NCBI RefSeq assembly: GCF_000010345.1
Contig: NC_009663.1
Location: 1-64,000 of the forward strand
Direction: 5' to 3'
Source of the DNA: Sulfurovum sp. NBC37-1
Lineage (GTDB): Bacteria > Campylobacterota > Campylobacteria > Campylobacterales > Sulfurovaceae
Length of the DNA: 64,000 nt
Positions 39,184-50,830 of this stretch are shown piece after piece (position 1 is the first letter of the stretch; each line of letters starts with the position of its first letter). The notes below the pieces were generated by a model. That model was not told the origin of the DNA. It was given only the letters and a program-made list of their open reading frames with translations, and searched no databases. The translations under genes were made by a program, and so were the position numbers.

Positions 39184-39613
39184 TTTCATGCATATTGCAC
39201 GAAAGTTTGAAACTCACGTACCTTGGTACGCTTCGTTTAAAATATTTCGCACAATCTACACGAAATCATGTGGAAGAAAAAACTTAATATAAATATTCAT
39301 CCAAGAGTATTTATATTAGGTTTTACACCTAAAGTTATTTAACTTATTATTGTTAAGAGTCTAACGTAATGTTGCAAAACGCGAAGAGAATGTTTATTTA
39401 TAAACGTTTGAATCAAATTTTACAAAACAATTACAATTTAACAGAAAATATTAACAAGAAGAACTTGTTCTTCAGACTTAATATCTTTCATGTGCAAGAA
39501 ACTCAATAAATTAGAAGACGTAAGAAATCTTCAACTTATTAAACATACAAAAAACGAACCAAAGTGGTAAGACACAAACAGTTCATTTTGCATTTAATAA
39601 GGTAGTACCTTAG
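39184..39613 (+). other. 16S-23S internal spacer without tRNA-Ile
   Basis: About 430 bases of AT-rich sequence. I see a CGTACC/GGTACG hairpin at 39217-39230, a palindromic AAGAACTTGTTCTT near 39458-39471, and AAGGTAGTACCT at 39599-39610 that pairs with 42510-42521 behind 23S. No tRNA-Ile and no reading frame of interest. Confidence 0.7.
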
Positions 39614-42500
<2,887 letters not shown>

Positions 42501-42509
42501 TTCTTCAAT

Positions 42510-42521
42510 AGGTACTACCTT
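42510..42521 (+). repeat. 3' arm of the 23S processing stem
   Basis: AGGTACTACCTT is the exact reverse complement of AAGGTAGTACCT at 39599-39610... it closes the long-range stem that brackets pre-23S for RNase III-type cleavage. Beyond it lies a GCGTTTAGCGCTTAGCGC repeat-rich stretch before 5S. Confidence 0.6.
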
Positions 42522-42684
42522 GCTAAGTGCAAGGCAGAGCGTTTAGCGCTTAGCGCTGAGCGTTCAGAAAAAGGTACTTGCAGATTGTAATTGTAAACAT
42601 TATTTAGGCTCTTAACAATACTAAGTTTCTCAAGCTTTCCAAAAGCAAAGAGAGACATGCACACTACGGTGTTCATCTCTCTCT

Positions 42685-42801
42685 TAGTGGTGGGGCTAGA
42701 GGGAGGGTCATACCCAGCTCCATTCCGAACCTGGAAGTCAAGCCTCCCATCGCCGATAATACTGCAGGCTACGTCTGTGGGAATGTAGGTCGCTGCCACT
42801 T
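42685..42801 (+). rRNA. rrf: 5S ribosomal RNA
   Basis: The segment starts TTAGTGGTGGGGCTAGAG and ends GTCGCTGCCACTT. AGTGGTGG pairs with the 3' TGCCACT in helix I. Internal CCCAGCTCCATTCCGAACCTGG is the standard loop B/helix III block. About 117 bases. A hairpin with AGAGAGA/TCTCTCT arms just before it is probably a processing site. Confidence 0.93.
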
Positions 42802-42895
42802 TGAGTTTTACATTGACTTCTTCTCTTTTTAATCACTTTGTTTTTTATCCCATTTTACTTTTTACCACAACTATATTTTTATCTCATCAACTACT

Positions 42896-44527
42896 TTATT
42901 CTTTCACCTCATAATGCAACTTCAATCCGTCCGACGTCATCACGAAACCTGAGATGATGATCTTTCCTTCATGGACGAGATTGTGGTGTTTTTTGCAGAG
43001 CGGTATGAGGTTGTATTTATGGTTCTTGTGGAAGTGGTCTATCTGTCCGTCTTGATTTGCCTCTTTCTGTTCAGCTATATGATGGACATCTTCGACATTG
43101 GCATCGCACAATGCGCACTTACTGAGATAAAGTGCTTTGTTATATTTGCTGCTTTTTTGTGTTCGCAGTTTTTTGATATCGCTGCCTGAATGGTTCAGGT
43201 TCTCTCTGATGCTTTGGGCTGTTTGCAGGAAGCCCTTGTCCATATGCAGAGACTTGGCAAATTCCAGGCCGTAAAGACTGTCCCCCTGCCCAAGCTGCAG
43301 TACTCTGTTGTAAATGAGGGTATCGTTGTCTTCGTCATACCTGATGCCAAGATGCAGGAAGATGAGATGATCGAGGTTCTGTAACTGTGGTATGTTGCCC
43401 AGCTGATGCAAATGTGTGGCAAAAATGAAAGTTGATCTCAGAGAGATCAGTTTGAGTATGGCACTTGAGACGATAGCAAGGGCAGATTCTGTCTCTGTCC
43501 CCTGGCTTATCTCATCTCCAAGGACCAATGAATGCTCATCTGCCCTGTTGAATATATTTTTGAGTTCGAGCATTTCAATGGCAAAAGTAGAAAGTCCTTT
43601 GTAAAGATTGTCTTTGGAGACGATCCTTGTGAACAGTTTATTATAAAGACCGAAACGAAGCTCTACTGCCGGAACAAAGAATCCGGCCTGTGCAAGTACG
43701 ACCGATAGACCGATACTTTTCATCAGAGAGGATTTCCCTGAAGAGTTTATGCCGTAGAGAAGCATACCGTAGACATCCTCACCGTTGCTGGCATTGAGAG
43801 TAATATGATTGTGTGCCGTATTGTTATTTTCTCCCAGGAAAATATCGTTGGGTACATAGATTCCCCGTTCGTCGTTGGCTTCTATGATGGGATGGCGTAG
43901 GCCGATCGCTTCATAGAAGTTCCCTTCTTCTATGATGGGACGGGAGAGGTTCATGTTTCGGCTGCATTTGGCATTGGAGATGGCAACGTCGATATTGGCA
44001 ATGAAGGCAATGAGCTTGTCAAGCAGCAAAGAAAAACGATTTTCCAGCATATCGAGACTTTCAATGTATCGCTGCTTGACGAGTGAGACCAGTTTGACCT
44101 GTGCTGTCTCATAGGAACGGGTGATCTCTTCAAAAAGCGGTGCCTGAACCTTTACGGCGTTCTTGAGATACTTGTAGTGAAAATCCTTGAAGAAGTGGTG
44201 CTGGTTGTCAATGGTGACAAATGAGTTCTTCAACTCTTTTTCTATCAGGGTAAAGCGGCTCTTTGTCAGATTGAGGTAGTATCCTTCGCTTTCCAGATAG
44301 CTCACTGTTGCATATTTTGTATTGCCGCTGAAGAGTTTGTCTTTGTCGAACAGGGCTTCAACATGCTCGGCGACGCTGTCCATCTTGTCCACTTCGTTCT
44401 GCTGCTTTTTGACAATAGTATCAATAGCCGGGTAGATACCGCTTTTAAAGATATTGTCATTGATCTGTTCAATGCGGAAGCGTGCACAGATGTTCAGTTC
44501 AAAGGTTTCTTCAAGTACCGTAAGCAT
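42896..44527 (-). CDS. MutS7-type mismatch-repair protein, C-terminal part with HNH domain
   Basis: The 543-aa frame is the ATPase half of a MutS. It has core/clamp helices, the LRHPIIEANDERGIYVPNDI lead-in, Walker A GINSSGKSSLMKS near residue 259, and ABC signature region with LVLGDEISQGTETESALA (Walker B) and FATHLHQL near 350-395. A C-terminal HNH nuclease-like domain follows: CALCDANVEDVHHIAEQ near 468 and LIPLCKKHHNLVH near 503. HNH-tailed MutS is the MutS7 subfamily known from epsilonproteobacteria, some giant viruses and octocoral mitochondria. The frame is in register with 44576-45826 and separated from it only by one TAG codon. Alone it would need internal start ATG 44525-44527, with a poorly spaced GGGAG. 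Confidence 0.85.
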   Translation of the reverse strand: MLTVLEETFELNICARFRIEQINDNIFKSGIYPAIDTIVKKQQNEVDKMDSVAEHVEALFDKDKLFSGNTKYATVSYLESEGYYLNLTKSRFTLIEKELKNSFVTIDNQHHFFKDFHYKYLKNAVKVQAPLFEEITRSYETAQVKLVSLVKQRYIESLDMLENRFSLLLDKLIAFIANIDVAISNAKCSRNMNLSRPIIEEGNFYEAIGLRHPIIEANDERGIYVPNDIFLGENNNTAHNHITLNASNGEDVYGMLLYGINSSGKSSLMKSIGLSVVLAQAGFFVPAVELRFGLYNKLFTRIVSKDNLYKGLSTFAIEMLELKNIFNRADEHSLVLGDEISQGTETESALAIVSSAILKLISLRSTFIFATHLHQLGNIPQLQNLDHLIFLHLGIRYDEDNDTLIYNRVLQLGQGDSLYGLEFAKSLHMDKGFLQTAQSIRENLNHSGSDIKKLRTQKSSKYNKALYLSKCALCDANVEDVHHIAEQKEANQDGQIDHFHKNHKYNLIPLCKKHHNLVHEGKIIISGFVMTSDGLKLHYEVKE

Positions 44528-44575
44528 CTCCCTGCTTTCATCCAGCAGTCTGTTGTCTATTTCGAGTGCATTCTC

Positions 44576-45826
44576 CTATGCATCTTCAAGTAGGTTTAGT
44601 ATGGATTCCAGGGACATGGCAATGTAGGTAAGTTCCACCGGATGGAGTTTGCGTAGTTTGATCCGTCGCGCGATGCGCTCAAGATCATATATCTGTTTGA
44701 GGTGGGTCTCGAAACGGTCAATGTTCGGGAGAAGTTTCTCTGTCAGGTCATAACGCTCTTCAAGCAGTTCCCTGTCACATATGGGATTGAGCAGCCTCTC
44801 CTTAAGTAGGCGTTTCCCGAAAGCTGTGGAGGTTTTGTCTATGAGGTCGAGCAGCGTGATGTCGGCAGGATCCCTCGAAATGACGGAAAGTTGTTCCATG
44901 GCATTGTTTCCGATGTACATGTATCGGCTGTTGCCAAGAAATTGCGGCCGGTTCATCTTCTCGATAATGCTTTCGTCATGCTCGATGATGAAGTCTATAA
45001 GGATTGCCAGAGACTCTGTCGTGTAGGGATGACGCTCAAGGTCCAGATATTCGATAGCGGAGAGAAAAGAGTTGATCTCAAAGATACGGGTAAAGAGTTC
45101 ATTTTGAAAAGTAATCCTGAAACGCTTCGTGTTAATGCTGTAGTGCAGAGAAGAGAGCTCAAGATAGTGGATGATCCACTCTTTGTCAATCTCTTTGCTT
45201 TCCAGGGTGATGATCACTTCTGAAGTACTGTAGGTCTGCAGGAGATTAAAGGCTTCATCGAGCGCATAGGTCTTGTCATCACGTGTCGAATGTATCTCAT
45301 TACAGATAGTCTTGCCCGTACTGACATCAATAGCGGCGTATCCCACCGAGTATATCCCGGCATTCTCATCGATCACCAGTGAAACGATATTGTTCTCGCT
45401 GGGTTCGGAAAGGTACTCGAAGTTGGTACCCGGAGAGATGATGTTTGCCACATAGCGCTTTACGTTGGGCATCTCCCCTTTCTGTTTTACGACGATGATG
45501 GTGTATTTCTTGGTAGCGATGAGCCGTGATAGGTAGCGGTCGAGCGAAACGGCAGGTACTCCGGCAAGCAGGGGATTGGAGATGGAATTCTCCAGAATGG
45601 CTTTGCTTTTTCGTGTCAATTGGATATTCAGCAGTTCGGCAATCTCTTTTGCCTTGCCTATTTTCAGGTCGTCATTGTTCACTTCATAGGTTTCAAAGAA
45701 AGTACCGATTTCCATGAGGACGAGGGCGTCTTTGCCGTATTTTTCTTCAAAGTAGCGCTGCAGATCGAAATAAACTTCTGTTAGAAGCTTGTTCTTCTGG
45801 GAAAGTATCTCTGCTGCTTTATCCAC
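44576..45826 (-). CDS. MutS7-type mismatch-repair protein, N-terminal part (amber-terminated)
   Basis: The 416-aa frame is the N-terminal half of MutS: domain I with [16 protein letters not shown] near residue 38 (mismatch-contact F-x-E present as FFE), domain II, and the start of the lever/core ([28 protein letters not shown] near 315, then [15 protein letters not shown]). It ends at TAG (44576-44578) after LLNLLEDA-like sequence. The same frame continues without another stop to 42896. Read through, the protein would be about 975 aa, a full MutS7 length. It may be a nonsense pseudogene, a split gene, a read-through case or a base error. It is divergent from rpmI. Confidence 0.85.
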   Translation of the reverse strand: MDKAAEILSQKNKLLTEVYFDLQRYFEEKYGKDALVLMEIGTFFETYEVNNDDLKIGKAKEIAELLNIQLTRKSKAILENSISNPLLAGVPAVSLDRYLSRLIATKKYTIIVVKQKGEMPNVKRYVANIISPGTNFEYLSEPSENNIVSLVIDENAGIYSVGYAAIDVSTGKTICNEIHSTRDDKTYALDEAFNLLQTYSTSEVIITLESKEIDKEWIIHYLELSSLHYSINTKRFRITFQNELFTRIFEINSFLSAIEYLDLERHPYTTESLAILIDFIIEHDESIIEKMNRPQFLGNSRYMYIGNNAMEQLSVISRDPADITLLDLIDKTSTAFGKRLLKERLLNPICDRELLEERYDLTEKLLPNIDRFETHLKQIYDLERIARRIKLRKLHPVELTYIAMSLESILNLLEDA

Positions 45827-45876
45827 GGATCGCCCTCTGATTTAATAGTATAGATTTTATCATGAGAAGCGTTAAG

Positions 45877-45900
45877 CAAACATGAACTGCTTCATGTTTG
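45877..45900. repeat. Perfect hairpin in the mutS7-rpmI interval
   Basis: CAAACATGAA (45877-45886), CTGC, TTCATGTTTG (45891-45900) are perfect 10-bp inverted repeats. The interval also has three CGGAAC copies (45906-45927). It lies upstream of both genes, so it may be a regulatory site or a leader hairpin. Confidence 0.5.
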
Positions 45901-46039
45901 TAGCTTCGGAACCGGAACGGTCGGAACATAGATAATACATTCATAAACTTTTCAGATAATTTGGGTATAATATCGTCCCATTTTATGTCGATAAACGTTT
46001 AGTCTGTCGGACATGAAAAATTCTATAGGGAGTAAGCAT

Positions 46040-46231
46040 ATGCCAAAAATGAAAAGCGTAAAAGGCGCTGTTAAGCGTTTTAAAGTGAAAAAAAGCGGCA
46101 AGATCAAAAGAGGGACTGCATATAGAAGTCACATTCTTACAAAAGTCGATGGTAAACACCATAGACAAATGAGAAGTTCCAAACATGTCGATACAGTAGA
46201 TGCCAAAAACATCAAAGAGATGATCAACTAA
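46040..46231 (+). CDS. rpmI: 50S ribosomal protein L35
   Basis: L35 is a small basic protein of the large subunit. The 63-aa product [17 protein letters not shown]... is typical, with [16 protein letters not shown] and [24 protein letters not shown] at 46040 follows GGGAGTAAG at good spacing. A GGGTATAAT promoter lies near 45963. infC, usually the gene before rpmI, is absent. rplT follows after a structured 110-base gap. Confidence 0.96.
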   Translation: MPKMKSVKGAVKRFKVKKSGKIKRGTAYRSHILTKVDGKHHRQMRSSKHVDTVDAKNIKEMIN

Positions 46232-46259
46232 GAGATTTTTGGTTAGTCAGTACTATTTC

Positions 46260-46298
46260 CCCCGATCAGGGGCAAGTTCAAACAGAGAGAATGTTTGA
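46260..46298 (+). promoter_or_regulatory. Two hairpins in the rpmI-rplT interval
   Basis: CCCC (46260-46263) with GGGG (46269-46272) around GATCA, then TCAAACA (46278-46284) with TGTTTGA (46292-46298). L20 is known to repress its own operon through leader structures in other bacteria; whether these serve that role is inference. Confidence 0.35.
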
Positions 46299-46341
46299 CA
46301 CCGATTCTTAAGATTCTAAAAAGATAAGGTAAAGGAAAACC

Positions 46342-46698
46342 ATGAGAGTAAAAACTGGTGTTGTAAGACACAGACGTCATAAAAGACTATTAAAACAGGC
46401 AAGAGGGTTCTACAGCGGTAGAAGAAAACATTTCAGAAAAGCGAAAGAACAACTCGAGCGTTCACTTGTATATGCTTACAGAGATAGAAGACAGAAGAAA
46501 AGAGATTTCAGAAAGCTCTGGATCGTTCGTATCAATGCGGCGGCAAGACTCAATGACTTGAACTATTCAAGATTCATGCATGGTCTCAAGCTTGCAAATA
46601 TCGAACTTGACAGAAAAATCCTTGCCGATATGGCAATGAACAGTCCTGAGTCATTCACTAAAATAGCAGATGCTTCCAAAGCGGCACTGACTAAATAA
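46342..46698 (+). CDS. rplT: 50S ribosomal protein L20
   Basis: L20 binds 23S rRNA early in assembly. The 118-aa product has the family length, a basic extended N-terminus ([32 protein letters not shown]) and a C-terminal globular part with [24 protein letters not shown] good AAAGGAAAACC ribosome site lies before ATG 46342. A terminator follows. Confidence 0.97.
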   Translation: MRVKTGVVRHRRHKRLLKQARGFYSGRRKHFRKAKEQLERSLVYAYRDRRQKKRDFRKLWIVRINAAARLNDLNYSRFMHGLKLANIELDRKILADMAMNSPESFTKIADASKAALTK

Positions 46699-46716
46699 GC
46701 CTGCCCTCTATCTTTT

Positions 46717-46747
46717 GAGGGGCCTTGGCTCCTCTTCCCCTTTTTTT
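46717..46747 (+). terminator. Intrinsic terminator after rplT
   Basis: GAGGGGC (46717-46723), loop CTTG, GCTCCTC (46728-46734) with one G-T pair, then TTCCCC and a run of seven T at 46741-46747. This ends the rpmI-rplT transcript. Confidence 0.7.
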
Positions 46748-46761
46748 CTTAATTAAAAACA

Positions 46762-46840
46762 CGTCATTCTGAACTTGTTTCAGAATCCCCACAACAATTT
46801 ACATATCCTAATTAGATCCTGAAACAAGTTCAGGATGACG
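46762..46840. repeat. 79-bp inverted-repeat element (REP/MITE-like)
   Basis: CGTCATTCTGAACTTGTTTC at the left (arm 46762-46787) and the right arm (46815-46840, ending AGTTCAGGATGACG) are inverted repeats matching at 24 of 26 positions, around a 27-base AT-rich centre. Arms this long and nearly perfect suggest a repeated intergenic element. I cannot count copies from this window; this one is single here. Confidence 0.65.
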
Positions 46841-46897
46841 TAAATGCGAGATGATTTTGGTTACAATAGCAAATAAAGAACCTACAAAAGGTATTTC

Positions 46898-48001
46898 ATG
46901 CAGTCAACTCAGCGATTTCATACATTCCGGGAAGATTTCAGGGAACCTTTTGCAAGAGACAGGGACAGGGTATTACACTGCAGCTCATTTCGCAGGCTTG
47001 AGTACAAGACACAGGTTTTTTTGAACCATGAAGGTGATTACTTCCGTACACGGTTGACACATTCTTTGGAGGTCAGCCAGATAGCAAGGACACTCTCCAG
47101 GATGCTTGGGCTGAACGAGACGCTTTCCGAAGTGATCGCACTTTCACATGACCTGGGACATACCCCTTTCGGGCATGTAGGCGGAGATGAACTGGACAGA
47201 CTGCTGAAAGAAGACGGCAGGGCACTTGGTTTTGAGCATAATTTCCAGTCATTTCGGGTGTTGACAAAACTGGAGAAGCGTTACAAGGAATTTGACGGGC
47301 TCAATCTGACCTTTGCTACGCTCGAAGGGGTGCTGAAGCATTCATACCCTTACAAAAAACCTTTCCTAGAAGGGCTGGATACACGTTTTGCTTTTGACAA
47401 ACATCCCTCTCTTGAAGCGATGGTCGTGGACCATGCCGATGAGATCGCCTATACTTCGCATGATATTGATGACGGTGTCAAATATGGACTTATCTCTTTT
47501 GAGGAGCTTTTGCAGGATGAACTGTGCCTGAGTGTGGATGCCATGGTACAGGAAGAGGGTGTTGTAAGAGGTGAACCGCTCTACCGTCACCGTTTTGTAG
47601 CGGGGCTTATCAAACTGCTGGTGGAAGATTTCATTGTCCATTCAAAAGTAGGTGCAGAAACATACCGGGAGGAGATGCCTATCTGCGCAACGCTCGAAGC
47701 GACACAGAAGCTGCCCGTAGGTTTTTCCAAAGAAAAGGCAAGACAGCTGAAGCGACTGAAGAAACTGTTGCTGACCAAACTCTACCGGCATGAGAAGATC
47801 GTACGAAAGATGCATGCGGGCAAACAGTGTATCAAAGGCCTCTACAAAGCATTCAGGGAAGACCAGGATCTTTTGCCTCCATACCAGAAAGCTTTGCTGG
47901 ATGTCCGTACCAAAGAACGGGTGATCGCAGACCATATCGCCGATATGACGGACAGATACGCCATGAAAACCTATCATGAGTTGTATGGATTGACACTGTA
48001 G
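46898..48001 (+). CDS. dgt: Deoxyguanosinetriphosphate triphosphohydrolase-like HD protein
   Basis: dGTPase-like enzymes split dNTPs into nucleoside and triphosphate. The 367-aa product has the HD-domain metal site: RDRVLHCSSFRRLEYKTQVF near the N-terminus, TRLTHSLEVSQIARTL (His), IALSHDLGHTPFGHVGGDEL near residue 85 (His-Asp), and DEIAYTSHDIDDGVKYG near 185. Length fits the Dgt type 2 group. ATG at 46898 follows AAAAGGTATTTC. The gene stands alone between the 79-bp element and the porin. Confidence 0.9.
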   Translation: MQSTQRFHTFREDFREPFARDRDRVLHCSSFRRLEYKTQVFLNHEGDYFRTRLTHSLEVSQIARTLSRMLGLNETLSEVIALSHDLGHTPFGHVGGDELDRLLKEDGRALGFEHNFQSFRVLTKLEKRYKEFDGLNLTFATLEGVLKHSYPYKKPFLEGLDTRFAFDKHPSLEAMVVDHADEIAYTSHDIDDGVKYGLISFEELLQDELCLSVDAMVQEEGVVRGEPLYRHRFVAGLIKLLVEDFIVHSKVGAETYREEMPICATLEATQKLPVGFSKEKARQLKRLKKLLLTKLYRHEKIVRKMHAGKQCIKGLYKAFREDQDLLPPYQKALLDVRTKERVIADHIADMTDRYAMKTYHELYGLTL

Positions 48002-48153
48002 TGACGTCTTTTTATCAGTTAGTACGTTAATTTTTTATTTACTTATAAAAATTAGTTTAATTTCTTATATATCCTTCTAAGGACCCAATATATCCTAATA
48101 ATTATAATAACTATATATTAAATAATTTGAATTTCTATTAATTTTTTGTTAAT

Positions 48154-48174
48154 TTAAGGTTAGCCTTAAGGTTA
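48154..48174 (+). promoter_or_regulatory. Direct repeat upstream of the porin gene
   Basis: TTAAGGTTA occurs twice (48154-48162 and 48166-48174), 12 bases apart. TTAAGG and CCTTAA also make a palindrome. It sits about 60 bases upstream of the porin start in very AT-rich sequence, where an activator could bind. Confidence 0.35.
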
Positions 48175-48233
48175 TTGTTTTAAACTGTATTTACATGTTT
48201 TTGGACAAACATATAAAAACTACAGGAGTAAAC

Positions 48234-49766
48234 ATGAAAAAGATTGTATCTTTGTCAGTAATGGCAGCGGCAGCTACAAGTTTTGCATTCGGTTCTACAG
48301 CGGACGATATCGCAAACCTTCAAGCTCAAATCGATAAACTAAAAGTAAAGCAGGGGAAAATTAATGCCCAATCTGCAAATGACAACATCAAATGGGGTGT
48401 AGACTTCAGAACAGCGTATGACAATATCAACTATGATATGGCTGATGGTAGCTCTGTAGGTAATGATTCACTTCTTTCTATGAGACTTTGGCTAAATATG
48501 GCGTATGCACCAGACAGCCACAATGTATTTAAAGGTCAGCTTTCCATGAACAAAGCGTTCGGTGCTGATTTTGGTACTGCCAACAATAAGACAAGAGCCC
48601 TTAGTATGGGTGGAATGTTCGACTGGACAGGAAACGAAGCATTGACAGACAACAGCCTGAAAGTAAGACAGGCATACTGGCTCTATCTTGGTGACAAAGC
48701 ATTCGGTGCTGATATCCCTTGGACATTCTCTATCGGTAGAAGACCATCTACAACCGGTTTCCTTGCAAACCTCAGAGAAGACGATGCCGCACAATCTCCA
48801 CTTGGTCACATCATCAACGTTGAATTTGATGGATTGAGTTCAAAGCTTGACCTTTCAAACGTGACGGGTGTAGCTGGTATGTCTTTCAAAGTATGTTTGG
48901 GATACGGTGCAACAAATGCTGAGCCACTTTTTACAGGTCCTACACCATATGCGGACACGGAAAATAATTTAGATGATATCAAGTTAGGTGGGTTTATCTT
49001 TGAACCGTACAATGATGGACAGTTCATCGTAAAAGCAACTTGGTTCAAAGCTTGGGATCTCCCGGGACAGCAAAGTCCAATGAACCCGGAATTTGATGGT
49101 AACTTCCACCAGTTTGGTGATATGCAGGGAGCAGCACTTTCTGTATTGGTTGATGGTTTGACAGAGGACGGTTACTTTGCTGATGCAAAAGTATTTGGTT
49201 CTTTTGCATGGAGTAAATCTATGCCATTCGCAGGTCAAATGATGATGGGTTCACCAGATGACGAAACAGGTACTTCCTGGTGGATTGGTGCAAATCTTCC
49301 TGTAGGTGAAGGTGCTGAATACGGTACATTCGGTGCTGAATACAACCATGGTTCACAGTACTGGAGACCATTCACTTATGCTGAAGACACTATGATCGGA
49401 TCAAAAGTCGCTGCACGTGGTGATGCTTGGGAAGCTTACTACACATACCAGATCAATGATGCATTGAGCCTTCAGGCAAGATATACTGATATCTCTTATG
49501 ACTATACAGGAAGTAACGGCTTCTTTGGTAACTACTCTGGGGCCTCTATTAAGATTGATGATATAAAAGCAGGTGCAGCCGGATTTGACCAAATGGCTGC
49601 GGCTGGTGTAATTCAACATCAAGACCCCGCAGGAATAATTGGTGACTTAATGGGAGCAGGTCTTACTCAGGCACAAGCTCAAGGCATGTTGATGGCAAAA
49701 GGTATGTCATCTCAAGTCGTTGAAAAAGCGCAAGACTTCAGAATCTACCTTAGATACAGATTCTAA
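48234..49766 (+). CDS. Outer-membrane porin-like protein (DUF3373 type)
   Basis: The 510-aa product has a signal peptide (MKKIVSLSVMAAAATSFAFG, cleaved near residue 20), a short coiled-coil segment (DDIANLQAQIDKLKVKQGKI) and then a beta-rich body with many aromatic/Gly turns, ending FRIYLRYRF with terminal Phe. This is the plan of the DUF3373 outer-membrane family common in Campylobacterota. I start at ATG 48234, after AGGAG at 48224-48228, not the longer frame. It lies upstream of the sulfur cluster with a terminator between, so it is a separate, probably abundant, transcript. Confidence 0.85.
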   Translation: MKKIVSLSVMAAAATSFAFGSTADDIANLQAQIDKLKVKQGKINAQSANDNIKWGVDFRTAYDNINYDMADGSSVGNDSLLSMRLWLNMAYAPDSHNVFKGQLSMNKAFGADFGTANNKTRALSMGGMFDWTGNEALTDNSLKVRQAYWLYLGDKAFGADIPWTFSIGRRPSTTGFLANLREDDAAQSPLGHIINVEFDGLSSKLDLSNVTGVAGMSFKVCLGYGATNAEPLFTGPTPYADTENNLDDIKLGGFIFEPYNDGQFIVKATWFKAWDLPGQQSPMNPEFDGNFHQFGDMQGAALSVLVDGLTEDGYFADAKVFGSFAWSKSMPFAGQMMMGSPDDETGTSWWIGANLPVGEGAEYGTFGAEYNHGSQYWRPFTYAEDTMIGSKVAARGDAWEAYYTYQINDALSLQARYTDISYDYTGSNGFFGNYSGASIKIDDIKAGAAGFDQMAAAGVIQHQDPAGIIGDLMGAGLTQAQAQGMLMAKGMSSQVVEKAQDFRIYLRYRF

Positions 49767-49774
49767 AATTATTT

Positions 49775-49796
49775 AACAAAGGGCTTGCCCTTTGTT
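49775..49796 (+). terminator. Terminator hairpin after the porin gene
   Basis: AACAAAGGGC (49775-49784), TT, GCCCTTTGTT (49787-49796) is a perfect 10-bp stem just after the porin stop. The T-run is weak (GCTCCTCTTCC). Confidence 0.7.
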
Positions 49797-49983
49797 GCTC
49801 CTCTTCCGTATAGCCTGACTATATCTCATGTATTTTTATTACTATAATCTATTTGATTGATATAAAATCAGGAAATAATATTTTCTCTCTCTATTTTTCT
49901 CTATAACTATTATTATATAATACAATTAAAAGAAGTTCAGTTATAATAATATGTATTGATTATGAGATCATATTAAAAATACG

Positions 49984-50026
49984 ATTATTGCAAAGTAATA
50001 TTCAGTTAATGTAACTATGCAATAAT
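49984..50026. promoter_or_regulatory. Inverted repeat before the sulfur-oxidation cluster
   Basis: ATTATTGCA (49984-49992) and TGCAATAAT (50018-50026) are perfect 9-bp inverted repeats 25 bases apart, ending 18 bases before the first cluster gene. They could be an operator or a leader stem. The rest of the 278-base gap is AT-rich promoter-like sequence. Confidence 0.4.
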
Positions 50027-50044
50027 TAAATTGAAAGGAAAAGA

Positions 50045-50635
50045 ATGAAATTTTTGAAAAGTTTCTTGGCAGTCATAGGTGGCATAGTTATCATTGGCGC
50101 AATTGTTGCCTATGTGAAGTTTGACCTGGGCGATAAGATGGAAAAAGCTTCAAAGCTTGATCCTAAAGCGATAGGTGCTTATATGAACATGTTTGACAAA
50201 GTACTTACAACAGGTAGGGCTACCGATGCTATGGTCAGACGGGTGAAGATCGACCCGGATGTTTCTACAGAAGATGTCGTAGAAGCCATGAAGAGTATCG
50301 CTACCGATGCGAACATGGTCCAGGTCGGTGATTCGCATATGTCTGACAAGTCGATCAAAGATGGTAAAGGGAATCGGTACATCAGAATCTTGCACTACTG
50401 CAGTCCGAGTATTGCAAAACAGTTTATTGATTATTCTTTGGCATTCGGTGCTTTTATGCCATGTAGGATCCTTATCGTGGAAGATGACAATGGTGATAGA
50501 TGGCTGATCACCATGGCGATGGAGCTTATGCTTTTTGGCGGGCACACGCTGCCTCCTGAAATGATGGTGAAGGCAGAGCATGTAAGAGATACTATGTATA
50601 AAATGATGGATCTCGGTGCAAAAGGCGACTTTTAA
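50045..50635 (+). CDS. DUF302-domain protein
   Basis: The 196-aa product has an N-terminal membrane helix (SFLAVIGGIVIIGAIVAYVK, residues 5-24) and a DUF302-like domain of about 120 residues: ATDAMVRRVKIDPDVSTEDVVEAMKSIA, then RILHYCSPSIAKQFIDYSLAFGAFMPCRILIVED. DUF302 proteins are small alpha-beta proteins of unknown function seen near sulfur genes. Two Cys (HYCSPS and MPCR) are spaced as in redox or metal sites, but this is not proven. ATG 50045 follows AAAGGAAAAG. It opens the sulfur cluster; the next gene is 195 bases on and may have its own promoter. Confidence 0.75.
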   Translation: MKFLKSFLAVIGGIVIIGAIVAYVKFDLGDKMEKASKLDPKAIGAYMNMFDKVLTTGRATDAMVRRVKIDPDVSTEDVVEAMKSIATDANMVQVGDSHMSDKSIKDGKGNRYIRILHYCSPSIAKQFIDYSLAFGAFMPCRILIVEDDNGDRWLITMAMELMLFGGHTLPPEMMVKAEHVRDTMYKMMDLGAKGDF

Positions 50636-50830
50636 ATACTATAAATATAGAATATTTTAGTATATAATAGTTAGTTATATTAAACATTAAAGTTACTAAA
50701 TGAAATATTTTTGAACTGGATTGTATGTTTTGATAAATAAACTTTACAATTAAGAGAAAAAGTATTATACTTGGCAACGAAAATTTATTTTCAAATGAGT
50801 GAAAATAAAAAATTTAAAATAAGGTTGAAA

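Noticed and set aside
39184-39613. A tRNA-Ile gene in the 16S-23S spacer
   Set aside because: I looked for a GGGCCTATAGCTCAG-type start and an anticodon arm with GAT and found none.
44576-44578. Amber codon as pyrrolysine
   Set aside because: No pyl genes are in the window and MutS proteins are not known to use pyrrolysine; a sense-to-stop change or an error is simpler.
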